NCBI RefSeq assembly: GCF_021502655.1 | Contig: NZ_JAKFFT010000001.1 | Location: 109,793 to 173,792 of the forward strand | DNA: 64,000 nt | Origin: Dyadobacter sp. CY347 | GTDB taxonomy: Bacteria; Bacteroidota; Bacteroidia; Cytophagales; Spirosomataceae | Reading direction: 5' to 3' | Shown here: piece by piece, positions 8,329-17,828 of the stretch | How the letters are laid out: each line of letters starts with the position of its first letter | Numbering within the stretch: the stretch's first letter is position 1 | Notes under the pieces: generated by a model | Database searches by the model: none | What the model saw: only the letters and a program-made list of their open reading frames with translations | Told to the model about the DNA's origin: nothing | Program-made: the position numbers and the translations under genes

Positions 8329-9783
8329 TTACTTAGCCACTTGATTAAGGAAAATAGACAGGTCTCCGGCAGCCGCAGCCTGCATAAGCAATGCGCGCCA
8401 GACATTGCCGTTTGTAACGAATTTGTCGACCTCGGCGCGGTTCAATGCATTGACGCTTTGGGCCAATGTGAAAAGGTCGGTTAGGCCGCTTTGGTAACGG
8501 GCTTGTGCCTGATTGAAAGCACGTTGCGCTGCATTTAACTGAACCGGAGTAAGCCGGGCCTGTTCCATGGAAAGCTGGAATTGCATATCCGCCTCGCGCG
8601 ATTGGCGGTCCAGCTGCAATTTTTGTGTTTGATAAAGTTCTTTGAAACGCTCAACCTGAAACTGCTCGGTTTTGTAATCGTTCCGGACACGCAAAATGTT
8701 GGTCAGGTTCCAGCGTGTTGAAACACCGAATAGATAATTGTAAACCTGGTAACCAACCCCGCTTGAAAAGCCGGTGTGAAACGAATCGTCTTTATTAGAA
8801 ACCCCTGAACCACGCGCCCATCCCGAGCCGATAATGGAGATTGACGGCAGGTAAGATTTACGAACAGCGGCGCTTCGGGCATAGGAAGCGTCAATCTGGG
8901 TTTGGGAAAAACGCAATGCAGGATTTTTCAAAAACGAATCTGTTGATGCTGTCCCGACGGGCAATTGTGAATAAAATTGCATCGTATCCACCTGAATGCT
9001 GTCGCGCAACTGGCCGGTAAGTTCTGCCAGGCGTAATGCCTGGGCTTTGGTAGAACGCTGGCTTTCGAGCACCAACAATTTTGCTTTGGCATATTCGGCA
9101 CTTGCGAGCGAGCTATCCACGCCCGGCCGCATTCCCGAACCTACTGCCGCATCCGTTACCCGCTTGAAAATCGAAGCTCTTTCCAGATTTTGCTGCTGTG
9201 CTTCAACCAGTTTTTGATTGATTAACAGAACAAGATATGCGTCGACAATGCGGATCTGATGCTGGAATAATTCATTTTCAAAATCCGCCTGACTTCGTGT
9301 GAGCTCGGCTTTGGCTGTGTTGACATTGGCCTTCACCTTACCGAAATTGAAAACCCGCCAATCCACCAGCGCGCTTGTAAAGCTTCCGAATGTCCCGGTG
9401 TAAATGTTATCCGGCCGGATGCCGCCTGAGGGAGAAATCACACTTCCTTCATTGCCCCAAAACGAGCCAGCAACGCTGTTATTGGTTGAAAACGTGTATT
9501 GATCCTGCACCACAAGCGTCGGGAGATAATCGGTTTTTACAGATTTTACCCTGCTTTCTGCGCCCCGGATTTCAGCTTGTTTTGATTTGAGAAATGGATA
9601 ATTCTCAGTGCCTTCCTGCAATATTTCCTGCAAATTCACTTGTTGGGCAAACAAGCTGCCAGCCGGAGCAAGCAGGAACAATGCAAACAGCAATGCATAT
9701 TTTTTAGAAACCAATGACCGTCTGGCCGGGTCCGGAGTCTTATGCTTTATGGGAAAAAGCGATTTTACGATGGTTATAAACAT
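8329..9783 (-). CDS. TolC-family outer-membrane efflux protein
   Basis: 484 residues from MFITIVKSLF; an upstream ATG at 9861 would add 26 residues with no signal character. The signal peptide ends near GSLFAQQ. Two OEP repeats (VNLQEILQEGTENYPFLKSK near the start, LDRQSREADMQFQLSMEQAR in the second half) form the trimeric outer-membrane channel and periplasmic tunnel. It is the first gene of the efflux operon, 14 bases before the permease, and provides the exit duct. It is divergent from the two-component system, which probably controls it. Confidence 0.88.
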   Translation of the reverse strand: MFITIVKSLFPIKHKTPDPARRSLVSKKYALLFALFLLAPAGSLFAQQVNLQEILQEGTENYPFLKSKQAEIRGAESRVKSVKTDYLPTLVVQDQYTFSTNNSVAGSFWGNEGSVISPSGGIRPDNIYTGTFGSFTSALVDWRVFNFGKVKANVNTAKAELTRSQADFENELFQHQIRIVDAYLVLLINQKLVEAQQQNLERASIFKRVTDAAVGSGMRPGVDSSLASAEYAKAKLLVLESQRSTKAQALRLAELTGQLRDSIQVDTMQFYSQLPVGTASTDSFLKNPALRFSQTQIDASYARSAAVRKSYLPSISIIGSGWARGSGVSNKDDSFHTGFSSGVGYQVYNYLFGVSTRWNLTNILRVRNDYKTEQFQVERFKELYQTQKLQLDRQSREADMQFQLSMEQARLTPVQLNAAQRAFNQAQARYQSGLTDLFTLAQSVNALNRAEVDKFVTNGNVWRALLMQAAAAGDLSIFLNQVAK

Positions 9784-9946
9784 GGAATGACTATTTGATC
9801 CAACAATATTTTGGGACGAAACTAGGAGCCAATTCTGGAAACATTTGGGAGAAATGTCCATTTCAAGCCATTGGAGGACAAAATATTATCTCCTAAATTT
9901 TTCCAGATTCACCCTTTACCTTTGTCCGTTATCTTGCAGCCTATCC

Positions 9947-10624
9947 ATGAAAGTATTAGTAGTAGAAGATGAAAAGGGCCTCGCAGAAAGCATCGTTGAA
10001 TATCTGACGCGCGAGGGATTTATATGTGAAGTAGCCAACACATTCTGGCAAGCCGATGAAAAAATCAGCTTGTACCAATATGATTGCACCATTGTGGACC
10101 TTACATTGCCTGATGGCGATGGGTTTGACATTGTTCAGACATTGAAAAAGATAGCCGCAGCCACGGGAATTATTATTATATCAGCTCGTAACACGCTGGA
10201 AGACAAGATTAAGGGTCTCGAAATCGGTTCGGATGATTATATGACCAAACCATTTCACCTTTCCGAGTTGAATGCGCGGGTAAAGTCGCTCATTCGCCGA
10301 CGTAGTTTTGGGGGGAACAATGATATGATCTGGAAGGAAATCCGCGTGCAATTGCAATCCAGGAAGGTTTTTATTGGTGAAAAAGAGGCGATCTTATCCA
10401 AAAAAGAATACGATCTTTTGCTTTATTTCCTGGCAAATACGGACGTGGCCCTGACCAAAGAATCCATTGCGGAACATCTCTGGGGCGATCATATGGATTC
10501 TTACGATTCGCTGGACATGGTTTATTCACACATTAAAAACCTCCGGAAAAAAATCCTGGAAAGGGGAGGGAAGGACTACATTCAATCCATTTACGGCATT
10601 GGCTATAAATTCACAGCACCTTGA
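9947..10624 (+). CDS. OmpR/PhoB-type response regulator
   Basis: 225 residues from MKVLVVEDEKG; an upstream in-frame ATG at 9845 adds unrelated residues. Receiver domain: acidic pocket VVEDEKG, phospho-acceptor Asp in CTIVDLTLPDGDG, conserved Thr/Ser region IIISARNTLEDKIKG and Lys in DYMTKPF. The C-terminal winged helix has ILSKKEYDLLLYFLAN and YDSLDMVYSHIKNLRKKI with the terminal hairpin IQSIYGIGYKF. It pairs with the kinase whose start overlaps its stop, and it faces the efflux operon across 163 bases. Confidence 0.92.
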   Translation: MKVLVVEDEKGLAESIVEYLTREGFICEVANTFWQADEKISLYQYDCTIVDLTLPDGDGFDIVQTLKKIAAATGIIIISARNTLEDKIKGLEIGSDDYMTKPFHLSELNARVKSLIRRRSFGGNNDMIWKEIRVQLQSRKVFIGEKEAILSKKEYDLLLYFLANTDVALTKESIAEHLWGDHMDSYDSLDMVYSHIKNLRKKILERGGKDYIQSIYGIGYKFTAP

Positions 10625-11880
10625 AATTACTCCAAAAAACCAGCCGGATTTACCTTTTTGCATCACTCACAATCTATGTGGCTGTGGGCATTGCTTTCTT
10701 CTGGAGTATCAAATACATGATCTACGATGAAGTCGAAAGCAGGCTTAAAGTCGAGAAGCGTGATTTTGAAGCCTATGTAGAGGAGCACGACGAGTGGCTC
10801 GATGATGCGTATTTTGTAGAAAATAAAATCGAAGTAACTCCCACCCATGGCAACATTTCGGATGAGGTGATTTTCAAGGATACAGTGATCCTGAATCGGT
10901 ATGAAGGAACACTTGATCCGTTCAGGCAGGTCACTTTTTACGCTTCGATAGACGGGGATCCGCATCGGGTTGTGATCAGGAAGTCGATGATCCAGTCCTA
11001 TAAGCTAATTGAGGCGATCTCAGGGATTATGATTGCTTTTCTCGCTTTGTTAATGGTGGGAATGTTCTTTTTCCAGCGGCGATTGTCGGGTAAAATATGG
11101 CAGCCGTTTTATGAATCGCTGGCCAATATCAAGGATTTTGACTGGACAAAAAATAAGAAGCTGGAACTGCCTAAAAGTGAGATTACTGAATTTAATGAGC
11201 TGGAAGACGTCATGGTGAAAATGGCCTCAAAAATGCAGCACGACTACAAAAGCCTCAAAGAATTCACCGAAAATGCTTCCCACGAAATGCAGACGCCGCT
11301 GGCCCTCATCAATGCGCGTGTTGAGCAGTTCATTCAAACGGGCGATTTAGGCAAAGAGCAAACTTATTGGATTGAAGAAATTTACCATGCATCCAGAAGG
11401 ATTTCAAGGCTAAATCAAGGTCTGTTACTTCTTGCCAAAATTGAAAATCAACAATTTACGGACCATGAAAATACAGATCTTTCGGAACTGGCCGCGGCAA
11501 AGCTGAAAGATTTCGAAGACATTATCTCTCACCGCAATATCCAGGTGAATCTGCATTGCGATGAAAAATTCATTGTAAATATGTCGCCTGCCCTGGCGGA
11601 GATCCTGATCGTTAACCTGGTTAATAATGCCATTCGTCACAACCATCAAAATGGGGAGCTCAGCATCAAAACCGGGACTGGTTTTTTGGAAGTAAGTAAC
11701 ACAGGAAATGCGCTTAGGGCCGATCCTGCGAGCCTTTTTAATCGCTTTAAGAAAGAGTCAGCAAGCGGCGAATCGCTCGGATTAGGGCTAGCGATTGTAA
11801 AGCAGATCTGCGATAATTACGGCTTGCAGATTGCGTATCATAACCACGAATCGCTTCATAAGATCCAAATCAGCGTTTAG
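10621..11880 (+). CDS. Membrane sensor histidine kinase
   Basis: 419 residues, starting with TTG inside a TTGA overlap with the regulator's stop. Two membrane helices (about 12-35 and 133-155) flank a periplasmic sensor of about 100 residues. The H-box ENASHEMQTPLALINARVEQ carries the phospho-accepting His; the ATPase has N-box NLVNNAIRHNHQN and a terminal G-box GLGLAIVKQICDNYG. The catalytic domain is short: only one clear G-box is seen. It is close in plan to CusS/RstB-type sensors of envelope stress or metals; the signal is not shown. Confidence 0.88.
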   Translation: MKLLQKTSRIYLFASLTIYVAVGIAFFWSIKYMIYDEVESRLKVEKRDFEAYVEEHDEWLDDAYFVENKIEVTPTHGNISDEVIFKDTVILNRYEGTLDPFRQVTFYASIDGDPHRVVIRKSMIQSYKLIEAISGIMIAFLALLMVGMFFFQRRLSGKIWQPFYESLANIKDFDWTKNKKLELPKSEITEFNELEDVMVKMASKMQHDYKSLKEFTENASHEMQTPLALINARVEQFIQTGDLGKEQTYWIEEIYHASRRISRLNQGLLLLAKIENQQFTDHENTDLSELAAAKLKDFEDIISHRNIQVNLHCDEKFIVNMSPALAEILIVNLVNNAIRHNHQNGELSIKTGTGFLEVSNTGNALRADPASLFNRFKKESASGESLGLGLAIVKQICDNYGLQIAYHNHESLHKIQISV

Positions 11881-11905
11881 TTGATTCGGATCTTATGAAG
11901 CGATT
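11849..11905. terminator. Perfect 18-bp inverted repeat spanning the kinase stop codon
   Basis: Arms 11849-11866 and 11888-11905 are exact reverse complements. The left arm is coding sequence for the last residues of the kinase and the loop holds the TAG stop. The loop ends (AATCA and TGATT) can pair further. It probably terminates the two-component operon and the convergent gene on the other strand, although only a short T run follows on the plus strand. Confidence 0.65.
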
Positions 11906-11922
11906 TTACGCGCCAATATGCG

Positions 11923-13380
11923 TTAGCGAGCTACTTTATCTAATTCGGCTGCCAGGGTTTTGTTATCAGGGAATTCCTGCGGGATCCAGCGGTTTACGAT
12001 TTTGCCGGATGCATCTGTAACCAGGAATGGATAGCGGATATCGATCGCATATTTTTCCTTCAGGATTTCGATGTTGTCGTCAGAAGCCCAAAGGTGCTTC
12101 GCATTCGGTCTGTCCTTCGCATACTGCTTCCAGGTGCCGAACGGGATCCCAGGTGCAACGGAAACATAAACGAATGTTGCTTTCTCACCTAATTTGTCTT
12201 CCAATGCCTTCATACCAGGCTCATGCTGGCCAATGCTGAATGAAAATACCATACAAACAGGCTTTCCTGTAAGCGAAGACACCGTAACCGCAGTGCTATC
12301 CACATTCAATAAGGTCACATCTGCAAGCGCAGCGCCCGGCTGCAATGTTTCTTTCGTTGCTATAAGCTTTGAAATGTATTCTGAATTTGGTGATTGCGGG
12401 AATGTTGCTTTATAATCTTCCAAAAGCGCCTTGCTGGTTTCAATGCCAGGAATGGCCGTAGCGGCGTAGTTGAGCCAGTAAGTCAATAAATATTCTTTTT
12501 GTTTGGGATAATTGGCCAGCTTTTCCTTGCTGAATGCATACACATCCTTCAATGCTTCCGGACTGATCTCATATCTCGATTCGGACGCCAACGGGAATTT
12601 TCTGGTCGCAGGAATCAATGCCCAGTTCCGGAGCTCATCGCGATACGACTGGCTTAGTAATGCTTCGTCGGACATGATTTTGAAATCGGCCAATGTAACT
12701 TCTTCAAGTTCCTTCCGTTGCGCATCGTCCAGCTTCATAACGCGGTTGCCCCGCATAATTTTTTCCTGGATTAAACGCCTCATTAAGGAAGGCTCCGTTG
12801 CCGTTGTGGCCAGCACATAGGCCTCAAAACCTGGAACAACCGGATTGGCTGCCTTAAATTTTGCAAAACCATCCAAACGTGCTTTCTCCAAGCTATCGCT
12901 CTGTTGGACAACGGCTTTATTATCAATTTGCGATGGTTTATAACCGAATACAGGTAAATACTGAAACTGGTTTTCGAGGAAATAATTTTTCAGGAATGTC
13001 TGATAATTGGCATTCTTTCCTGAGAATGTTACGTCACCATTATCGGCGAATGCAATGGTCAGATCGTCGCCCGGCTGGACAAACAGCATCCAGGTTTTAT
13101 TCACGCTTCCGCCGCCATATTGCAGGCGCATCATGCGTGGTTCCGGCAGTTGGATTACCGCTTTTTCAGTCGTTTTATCTTTAAAATCAGTTGATGCGAC
13201 GGGTTCCAGTTTTACATCGGCAAGGCCAATGCCCAGATTGGGGTGGAAGTGAACATCTTCCTGAACCAAAGTTACGGTTACGGGGCCTTGTTTTGAGTTA
13301 GTGAGCGTTATAGTGGCAGTATTTTGGGCTTTTACCAATATGCTGGTAAATAATAGTATCAGTAGTGTTACTTTTTTCAT
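11923..13380 (-). CDS. Exported thioredoxin-fold protein without a CxxC motif
   Basis: 485 residues with a signal peptide ending near VKAQ. The layout (N-terminal beta domain, helical middle, C-terminal thioredoxin-like domain from about 355) matches the TlpA/AhpC-like proteins of Bacteroidota and resembles the protein at 49097. In the thioredoxin domain the active-site position reads GKPVCMVFSFSIGQHEP, with a single Cys and no CxxC pair. The later strand ends in a Pro (DIRYPFLVTD) where thioredoxins carry cis-Pro. A redox role is therefore doubtful; the fold call is moderately sure. Confidence 0.65.
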   Translation of the reverse strand: MKKVTLLILLFTSILVKAQNTATITLTNSKQGPVTVTLVQEDVHFHPNLGIGLADVKLEPVASTDFKDKTTEKAVIQLPEPRMMRLQYGGGSVNKTWMLFVQPGDDLTIAFADNGDVTFSGKNANYQTFLKNYFLENQFQYLPVFGYKPSQIDNKAVVQQSDSLEKARLDGFAKFKAANPVVPGFEAYVLATTATEPSLMRRLIQEKIMRGNRVMKLDDAQRKELEEVTLADFKIMSDEALLSQSYRDELRNWALIPATRKFPLASESRYEISPEALKDVYAFSKEKLANYPKQKEYLLTYWLNYAATAIPGIETSKALLEDYKATFPQSPNSEYISKLIATKETLQPGAALADVTLLNVDSTAVTVSSLTGKPVCMVFSFSIGQHEPGMKALEDKLGEKATFVYVSVAPGIPFGTWKQYAKDRPNAKHLWASDDNIEILKEKYAIDIRYPFLVTDASGKIVNRWIPQEFPDNKTLAAELDKVAR

Positions 13381-13503
13381 TTTGTGTATAATAAGATTTT
13401 GAGGTCACTTTCCAAGTGTAAAAAGTGTGCCAATATACGTAAGATCGTGCGGCATTTGCCCCGTACTTCCTTTAACTTAGCTTCTTAATTCCTGATTCTC
13501 CGA

Positions 13504-16485
13504 ATGAGCCTTGTTTCAATCTTACAATTCAATGACCTCCGTTCCCGGTTTGAAGGGGAGCTTTATTTTGACAATTCAACATTGCATGCGGCCCAAAAGT
13601 CCATCTATGCAACGGACGCTTCCGTTTACCAGGAAATGCCGCTGGCCGTCGCTTTGCCGCGAACGGTGCAAGATACTCGCAGCCTGATTGAATTTGCAGT
13701 GAAAAATAAAGTAACGCTCATTCCACGCGCAGCCGGCACATCGCTGGCCGGACAAGTGGTCGGAAGCGGGATCGTAGTGGATATTTCAAAGCATTTTGGA
13801 AAGATAATTGAGGTAAATGAAGCTGAAAAGTGGGTTCGGGTGCAGCCCGGCGTGATCCGGGACGATCTCAACAAGCATTTGGCACAGTATGGCCTCCTTT
13901 TTGGGCCGGAAACGTCCACTGCAAGCCGTGCTATGATCGGTGGAATGATCGGTAATAATTCATGCGGTTTGCATTCGATCACCTGGGGAGCGACGCGGGA
14001 TCATTTGCTGGAAGTGAAAGCATTGCTTTCGGATGGCTCGGAAACGACATTTACTAACCAGTCTGTTTCTGATTTTACGAATGTTATCATCGGCAAAAAG
14101 GCCAACAGCCCGAGGGAACAGTCCATTCTTGCAGGAATGATGGGGCTGGTTTCCAATCCTGTGGATCAGGAATTGATCAAAAAGCAATTTGCCAAACCAA
14201 CCGTAACACGCAGAAATTCAGGTTATGCATTGGATGCATTGGTTAGGGGCTTCGAAAAGAATGAAATCAATCTCTGTAACCTGATTGCGGGTTCAGAGGG
14301 AACATTATGCTTTGTTACTGAGGCGAAACTGGCTTTGGTGGATGCGCCGCCAGCCTCCGTGGGCGTCGTTTGCGTTCATGCCGACTCGCTCGCCGAATCG
14401 CTGCATGCGAACCGCGTGGCCATGCAGTTCGATCCAAAAGCCTCGGAGCTTGTGGACCGCTATATCATGGATTTTACCAAAGACCACACCGTTTATTCAC
14501 AGAACAGGTTCTTCATGCAAGGCGATCCTGCGGCTTTGTTGCTGGTCGAATTTTGGGGAAATACAAATGCAGAGGTTGAATTTCAGGCGGCTCGGCTCGT
14601 TGATGCGCTCAAAGCAGAAAACCTGGGTTATGCCTATCCGCTTTTGTTTGGAGAAGATGCAAATAAGGCTTGGGACATCAGAAAGGCCGGTTTAGGTCTG
14701 ATCCGAAACTTGCCGGGAGACACGCAGCCCGTTAACCTGATCGAAGACTGCGCTGTGGCAGTGGAAGATCTACCGGAATACATTGCTGAACTGGAAATCC
14801 TCCTGAAAAATCATGGCTTGCATGCGTCCTATTATGCGCATGCCGGTGCGGGGGAATTGCACGTAGAGCCAATGATCAATCTAAAAACGGAAGCAGGCAA
14901 GCAGCTTTTCAGGCAGGTTTTGGCGGATACGGCTGTATTAGTAAAAAAATACAACGGTTCGCTGTCCGGAGAACATGGCGACGGGCGGTTAAGGGGTGAA
15001 TTTATTCCTTATATGATGGGCAGCGAGGTGTATGAAATGTTCCGGCAAGTGAAGCGTATTTGGGATCCTGATGGGATTTTTAATGCCAATAAAATCGTCG
15101 ATACGCCGCCGATGAACGAATTCCTGCGCTATGAGCAGGATAAGCCGCAGCCTGAAATCAAGACAATTTTTGATTTTTCAAAACAGGAAGGAATGCTTCG
15201 CCTGGCCGAAAAATGCAGTGGTTCAGGAGATTGCAGGAAAACAGAATTGACCGGCGGCACCATGTGCCCCAGTTATATGGCAACCCGCAGGGAACGCGAT
15301 ACAACTCGCGCACGCGCCAACATTCTGAGGCAATATCTGACGCCTGTAAATAACAAGCAATATAATGGTGCGGCACCCGTCGGTGCGGCACCCGTTGGTG
15401 CGACACAAGAGATGGTGAAGGAAGTGCTGGACCTTTGTCTGTCGTGCAAAGGCTGCAAGTCAGAATGTCCATCCAGTGTTGATGTAGGCAAGATGAAAGC
15501 GGAATTTACGCAGCAATATTACGAGACGCACGGAATTCCGATGCGGAGCAAGCTGATCGCCAATTTTTCTAAACAAATGAAACTGGCTTCTATCGCTCCC
15601 TGGGCGTTTAATGGTGTTTTTGCAACCCCTTCACTGAGAAAAATAGCCAATAAGATGGTCGGTTTTCATCCCGAACGTTCCATGCCGCACCTGCATGCGG
15701 AGACATTGGAAAAGTGGTGGAAAAAAAGGCCGAAGTCTAAACCAGGCAATGCCCGCAAGGTTTATTTGTTCTGTGACGAATTTACAAATTATAATGATGT
15801 AGAGGTCGGTAAGAAAGCAATTGAGCTGTTAGAAGCGATTGGTTATGAAGTGGTTATTCCAAAACACGACGAATCCGGCCGTTCTTATTTGTCCAAAGGT
15901 TTTGTAAAGGAAGCGCAAAAACTGGCCATTAAAAATGTGGCCCAACTAAAAGACCTGATCACCTATGAAACGCCGCTAATCGGCATCGAGCCATCTGCAA
16001 TTCTGTCATTCAGGGATGAATACATTGATCTGGTTCCGGCGGAGCAGCGGGAAGACGCTGTGAGGATATCGGAGCATGCATTGCTTTTTGAAGAATTCAT
16101 CGCTCGGGAAATTGATGCGAAAAGGCTTAATAAGAGTGTATTTACACAAAAAAAGCAACTGATCAAGTTGCATGGGCATTGTCATCAAAAAGCATTATCC
16201 ACATTATCTGCTTCTAAAAAAGCATTGTCGCTTCCGGAAAATTATCATGTTCAGCTTATTCCCTCGGGATGTTGCGGGATGGCAGGATCATTCGGTTATG
16301 AAGAGGAACATTATGCAGTCTCGATGCAAATCGGTGAGCTTGTGCTTTTTCCAACCGTCCGCCAGCAGCCTGATGAAGTGTTGGTTGCTGCTGCCGGAAC
16401 CAGTTGCCGCCATCAGATAAAAGACGGAACAGGACGTCGTTCCCAACATCCTGCCGAAATTTTATGGGATGCACTTGTTAAATAG
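13504..16485 (+). CDS. FAD-linked oxidase / Fe-S oxidoreductase (D-lactate or D-2-hydroxyacid dehydrogenase type)
   Basis: 993 residues uniting a GlcD-like FAD half and a GlcF-like half, as in E. coli YdiJ. FAD-binding PCMH domain: LIPRAAGTSLAGQVVGSG (about 76-93) and IGGMIGNNSCGLHS. FAD-oxidase C-terminal domain with YYAHAGAGELHVEP and SGEHGDGRLRGEF. Two Fe-S Cys clusters (CSGSGDCRKTE with a later MCPS, and CLSCKGCKSECP), then CCG domains (GHCHQKAL, SGCCGMAGSFGYE). It should pass electrons from a 2-hydroxyacid to the respiratory chain. Residues near 622-632 hold a short repeat (GAAPVGAAPVG) absent from a normal linker. Confidence 0.85.
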   Translation: MSLVSILQFNDLRSRFEGELYFDNSTLHAAQKSIYATDASVYQEMPLAVALPRTVQDTRSLIEFAVKNKVTLIPRAAGTSLAGQVVGSGIVVDISKHFGKIIEVNEAEKWVRVQPGVIRDDLNKHLAQYGLLFGPETSTASRAMIGGMIGNNSCGLHSITWGATRDHLLEVKALLSDGSETTFTNQSVSDFTNVIIGKKANSPREQSILAGMMGLVSNPVDQELIKKQFAKPTVTRRNSGYALDALVRGFEKNEINLCNLIAGSEGTLCFVTEAKLALVDAPPASVGVVCVHADSLAESLHANRVAMQFDPKASELVDRYIMDFTKDHTVYSQNRFFMQGDPAALLLVEFWGNTNAEVEFQAARLVDALKAENLGYAYPLLFGEDANKAWDIRKAGLGLIRNLPGDTQPVNLIEDCAVAVEDLPEYIAELEILLKNHGLHASYYAHAGAGELHVEPMINLKTEAGKQLFRQVLADTAVLVKKYNGSLSGEHGDGRLRGEFIPYMMGSEVYEMFRQVKRIWDPDGIFNANKIVDTPPMNEFLRYEQDKPQPEIKTIFDFSKQEGMLRLAEKCSGSGDCRKTELTGGTMCPSYMATRRERDTTRARANILRQYLTPVNNKQYNGAAPVGAAPVGATQEMVKEVLDLCLSCKGCKSECPSSVDVGKMKAEFTQQYYETHGIPMRSKLIANFSKQMKLASIAPWAFNGVFATPSLRKIANKMVGFHPERSMPHLHAETLEKWWKKRPKSKPGNARKVYLFCDEFTNYNDVEVGKKAIELLEAIGYEVVIPKHDESGRSYLSKGFVKEAQKLAIKNVAQLKDLITYETPLIGIEPSAILSFRDEYIDLVPAEQREDAVRISEHALLFEEFIAREIDAKRLNKSVFTQKKQLIKLHGHCHQKALSTLSASKKALSLPENYHVQLIPSGCCGMAGSFGYEEEHYAVSMQIGELVLFPTVRQQPDEVLVAAAGTSCRHQIKDGTGRRSQHPAEILWDALVK
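15363..15408 (+). repeat. 15-bp in-frame tandem repeat inside the FAD/Fe-S dehydrogenase
   Basis: About three copies of a unit close to GGTGCGGCACCCGTC, encoding GAAPV repeats. The length is a multiple of three, so the frame is kept. It lies in the linker before the second Fe-S cluster and is the kind of repeat that varies in copy number by replication slippage. Confidence 0.8.
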
Positions 16486-16499
16486 TATCCTCAGGAGTC

Positions 16500-16748
16500 C
16501 TACTTGTTATCGCGGACGCTTTCCATAATGGTGTCTGCATTGGTTTTAGAGTCCGTTGCAATCGTGTCTGTATTTTGCGTGGCAGTTTCGGTTGCGTTTT
16601 CAGACTCGGTGAAATTTTCGTTGTGGTTAAAAAATCCACCCCAAAATGCGATTGCCATCAATACAATTCCGACACCCAAAATCCATTTCCATACATTCTT
16701 GGTATTTTTCGTTGCTTTGGCTTCCTTATCAGTTTCTCGCCTGTCCAT
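16500..16748 (-). CDS. Small single-pass membrane protein, hypothetical
   Basis: 82 residues: a charged N-terminus (MDRRETDKEAKATK), one hydrophobic helix (WKWILGVGIVLMAIAFWGGF, about 20-39) and a Thr/Asn/Glu-rich acidic tail. By the positive-inside rule the N-terminus is cytoplasmic and the tail periplasmic. No family recognised. It is convergent with the dehydrogenase, with 14 bases between stops. The one-helix layout and biased tail support a real gene. Confidence 0.6.
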   Translation of the reverse strand: MDRRETDKEAKATKNTKNVWKWILGVGIVLMAIAFWGGFFNHNENFTESENATETATQNTDTIATDSKTNADTIMESVRDNK

Positions 16749-16863
16749 GGTTCAATGATTTAGTTTGAAAATATCAGTACCAAAGTTGTACCAACCCCTC
16801 AAAAATGGATTTTAAAGCCATTTATATAACATTGTGTTGATAAAATTTCCCCAAACAAAGTCA

Positions 16864-16896
16864 TTTGTTAAAAATGTAATAAAACTGGTATGTTTG
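16864..16896 (+). promoter_or_regulatory. Bacteroidota-type promoter for the barrel protein gene
   Basis: TTTG at 16864-16867 and TATGTTTG at 16889-16896, 21 bases apart, fit the -33/-7 consensus. The start of transcription would lie near 16903, leaving a leader of about 60 bases before the ATG at 16961. Confidence 0.6.
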
Positions 16897-16960
16897 ATGT
16901 TAGTTTAAATGAAAAATAGATACTCAGACAACGAACTTATTACAATACTCAGCCATTTTT

Positions 16961-17701
16961 ATGAAAATTTCCCTCAATTACTTTGCTTCTCTGATTGTAC
17001 TTTTCTTATTATGCAGCATGGAGAGCCAGGCGCAGAACACCCGGAGTTTTTTCTCAATTGCAGGTGGATATAGCTTGCCGGTGGGGGAACTTGCACGTGA
17101 AAAGCTCGACGATCCATTTGCAGGATTAACGGGCTCAGGCGTTTTTGGGCAGGCTAACTATGATTTCCGGATTGCGCGCTGGATTGGGCTCCGGGCCTCG
17201 GGAAGTATGAACATTAACAGGACGAATTCCCAGCCTATTTTGGACAAAGCCAATAGCTATGCAACATTCCTGAATGAGCGGTTCACTTGGCAAAGTGATG
17301 TTTCAAACTGGAAACTGAATGCCTTAATGATTGGCCCGGCTTTGTACATTAACATGAATAGGGTGCAGCTCGAACTTCACGCACAAGCGGGGAAAGTCTG
17401 GGCAAATTCGCCAACGGTTGATCTTATAGGAACCTCAGAACTGGGCGGGGAGCCGATCACTGTGAACCTGAAACCGGCTTCAACCACTGCTTTCGGGCTT
17501 GCTGGCGGTGCAAGTTTGCGCCTGCCGTTATCGGGAGCCTTGTTTTTTCAGCTCAGTGCGGATGTGATCGGTGCAGAGGCGGAAATTAATGATGTTACTA
17601 TTCGCGCCGTTCGCGGGTCGTTTGATTTTTCTGAAAAGGTCAGCGAAAAACGTTTCATAGGCGTTGTGAATGTGGGTGCGGGCTTTGGGGTAGCGTTCTA
17701 A
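16961..17701 (+). CDS. Outer-membrane beta-barrel protein, hypothetical
   Basis: 246 residues with a signal peptide ending near ESQAQ. The rest alternates polar and hydrophobic residues with aromatic girdles (FFSIAGGYSLPVGEL, RIARWIGLRASGSMNI, ALMIGPALYINMN) and ends in Phe (GVVNVGAGFGVAF), as expected of an OmpA/OmpW-like eight- or ten-strand barrel. The exact family is not clear. A single gene with its own promoter. Confidence 0.65.
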   Translation: MKISLNYFASLIVLFLLCSMESQAQNTRSFFSIAGGYSLPVGELAREKLDDPFAGLTGSGVFGQANYDFRIARWIGLRASGSMNINRTNSQPILDKANSYATFLNERFTWQSDVSNWKLNALMIGPALYINMNRVQLELHAQAGKVWANSPTVDLIGTSELGGEPITVNLKPASTTAFGLAGGASLRLPLSGALFFQLSADVIGAEAEINDVTIRAVRGSFDFSEKVSEKRFIGVVNVGAGFGVAF

Positions 17702-17732
17702 ATCGCTTACGTATATCTCATTTCGGGGTGTA

Positions 17733-17766
17733 GTTGAAGTATAGGGCGTCTGAATTGTTATATTTG
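17733..17766 (+). promoter_or_regulatory. Probable promoter of thrAB
   Basis: TATATTTG at 17759-17766 is a perfect -7 box; GTTG at 17733-17736 is a one-mismatch -33 box with a 22-base spacer. A leader of about 55 bases remains before thrA. No leader peptide or attenuator stem was seen in it. Confidence 0.5.
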
Positions 17767-17828
17767 CACCGGTTCAAACCCGGTGGCAGCGAACTATTGA
17801 TCATCTGCGTATTCGAATATAGCTTTAA

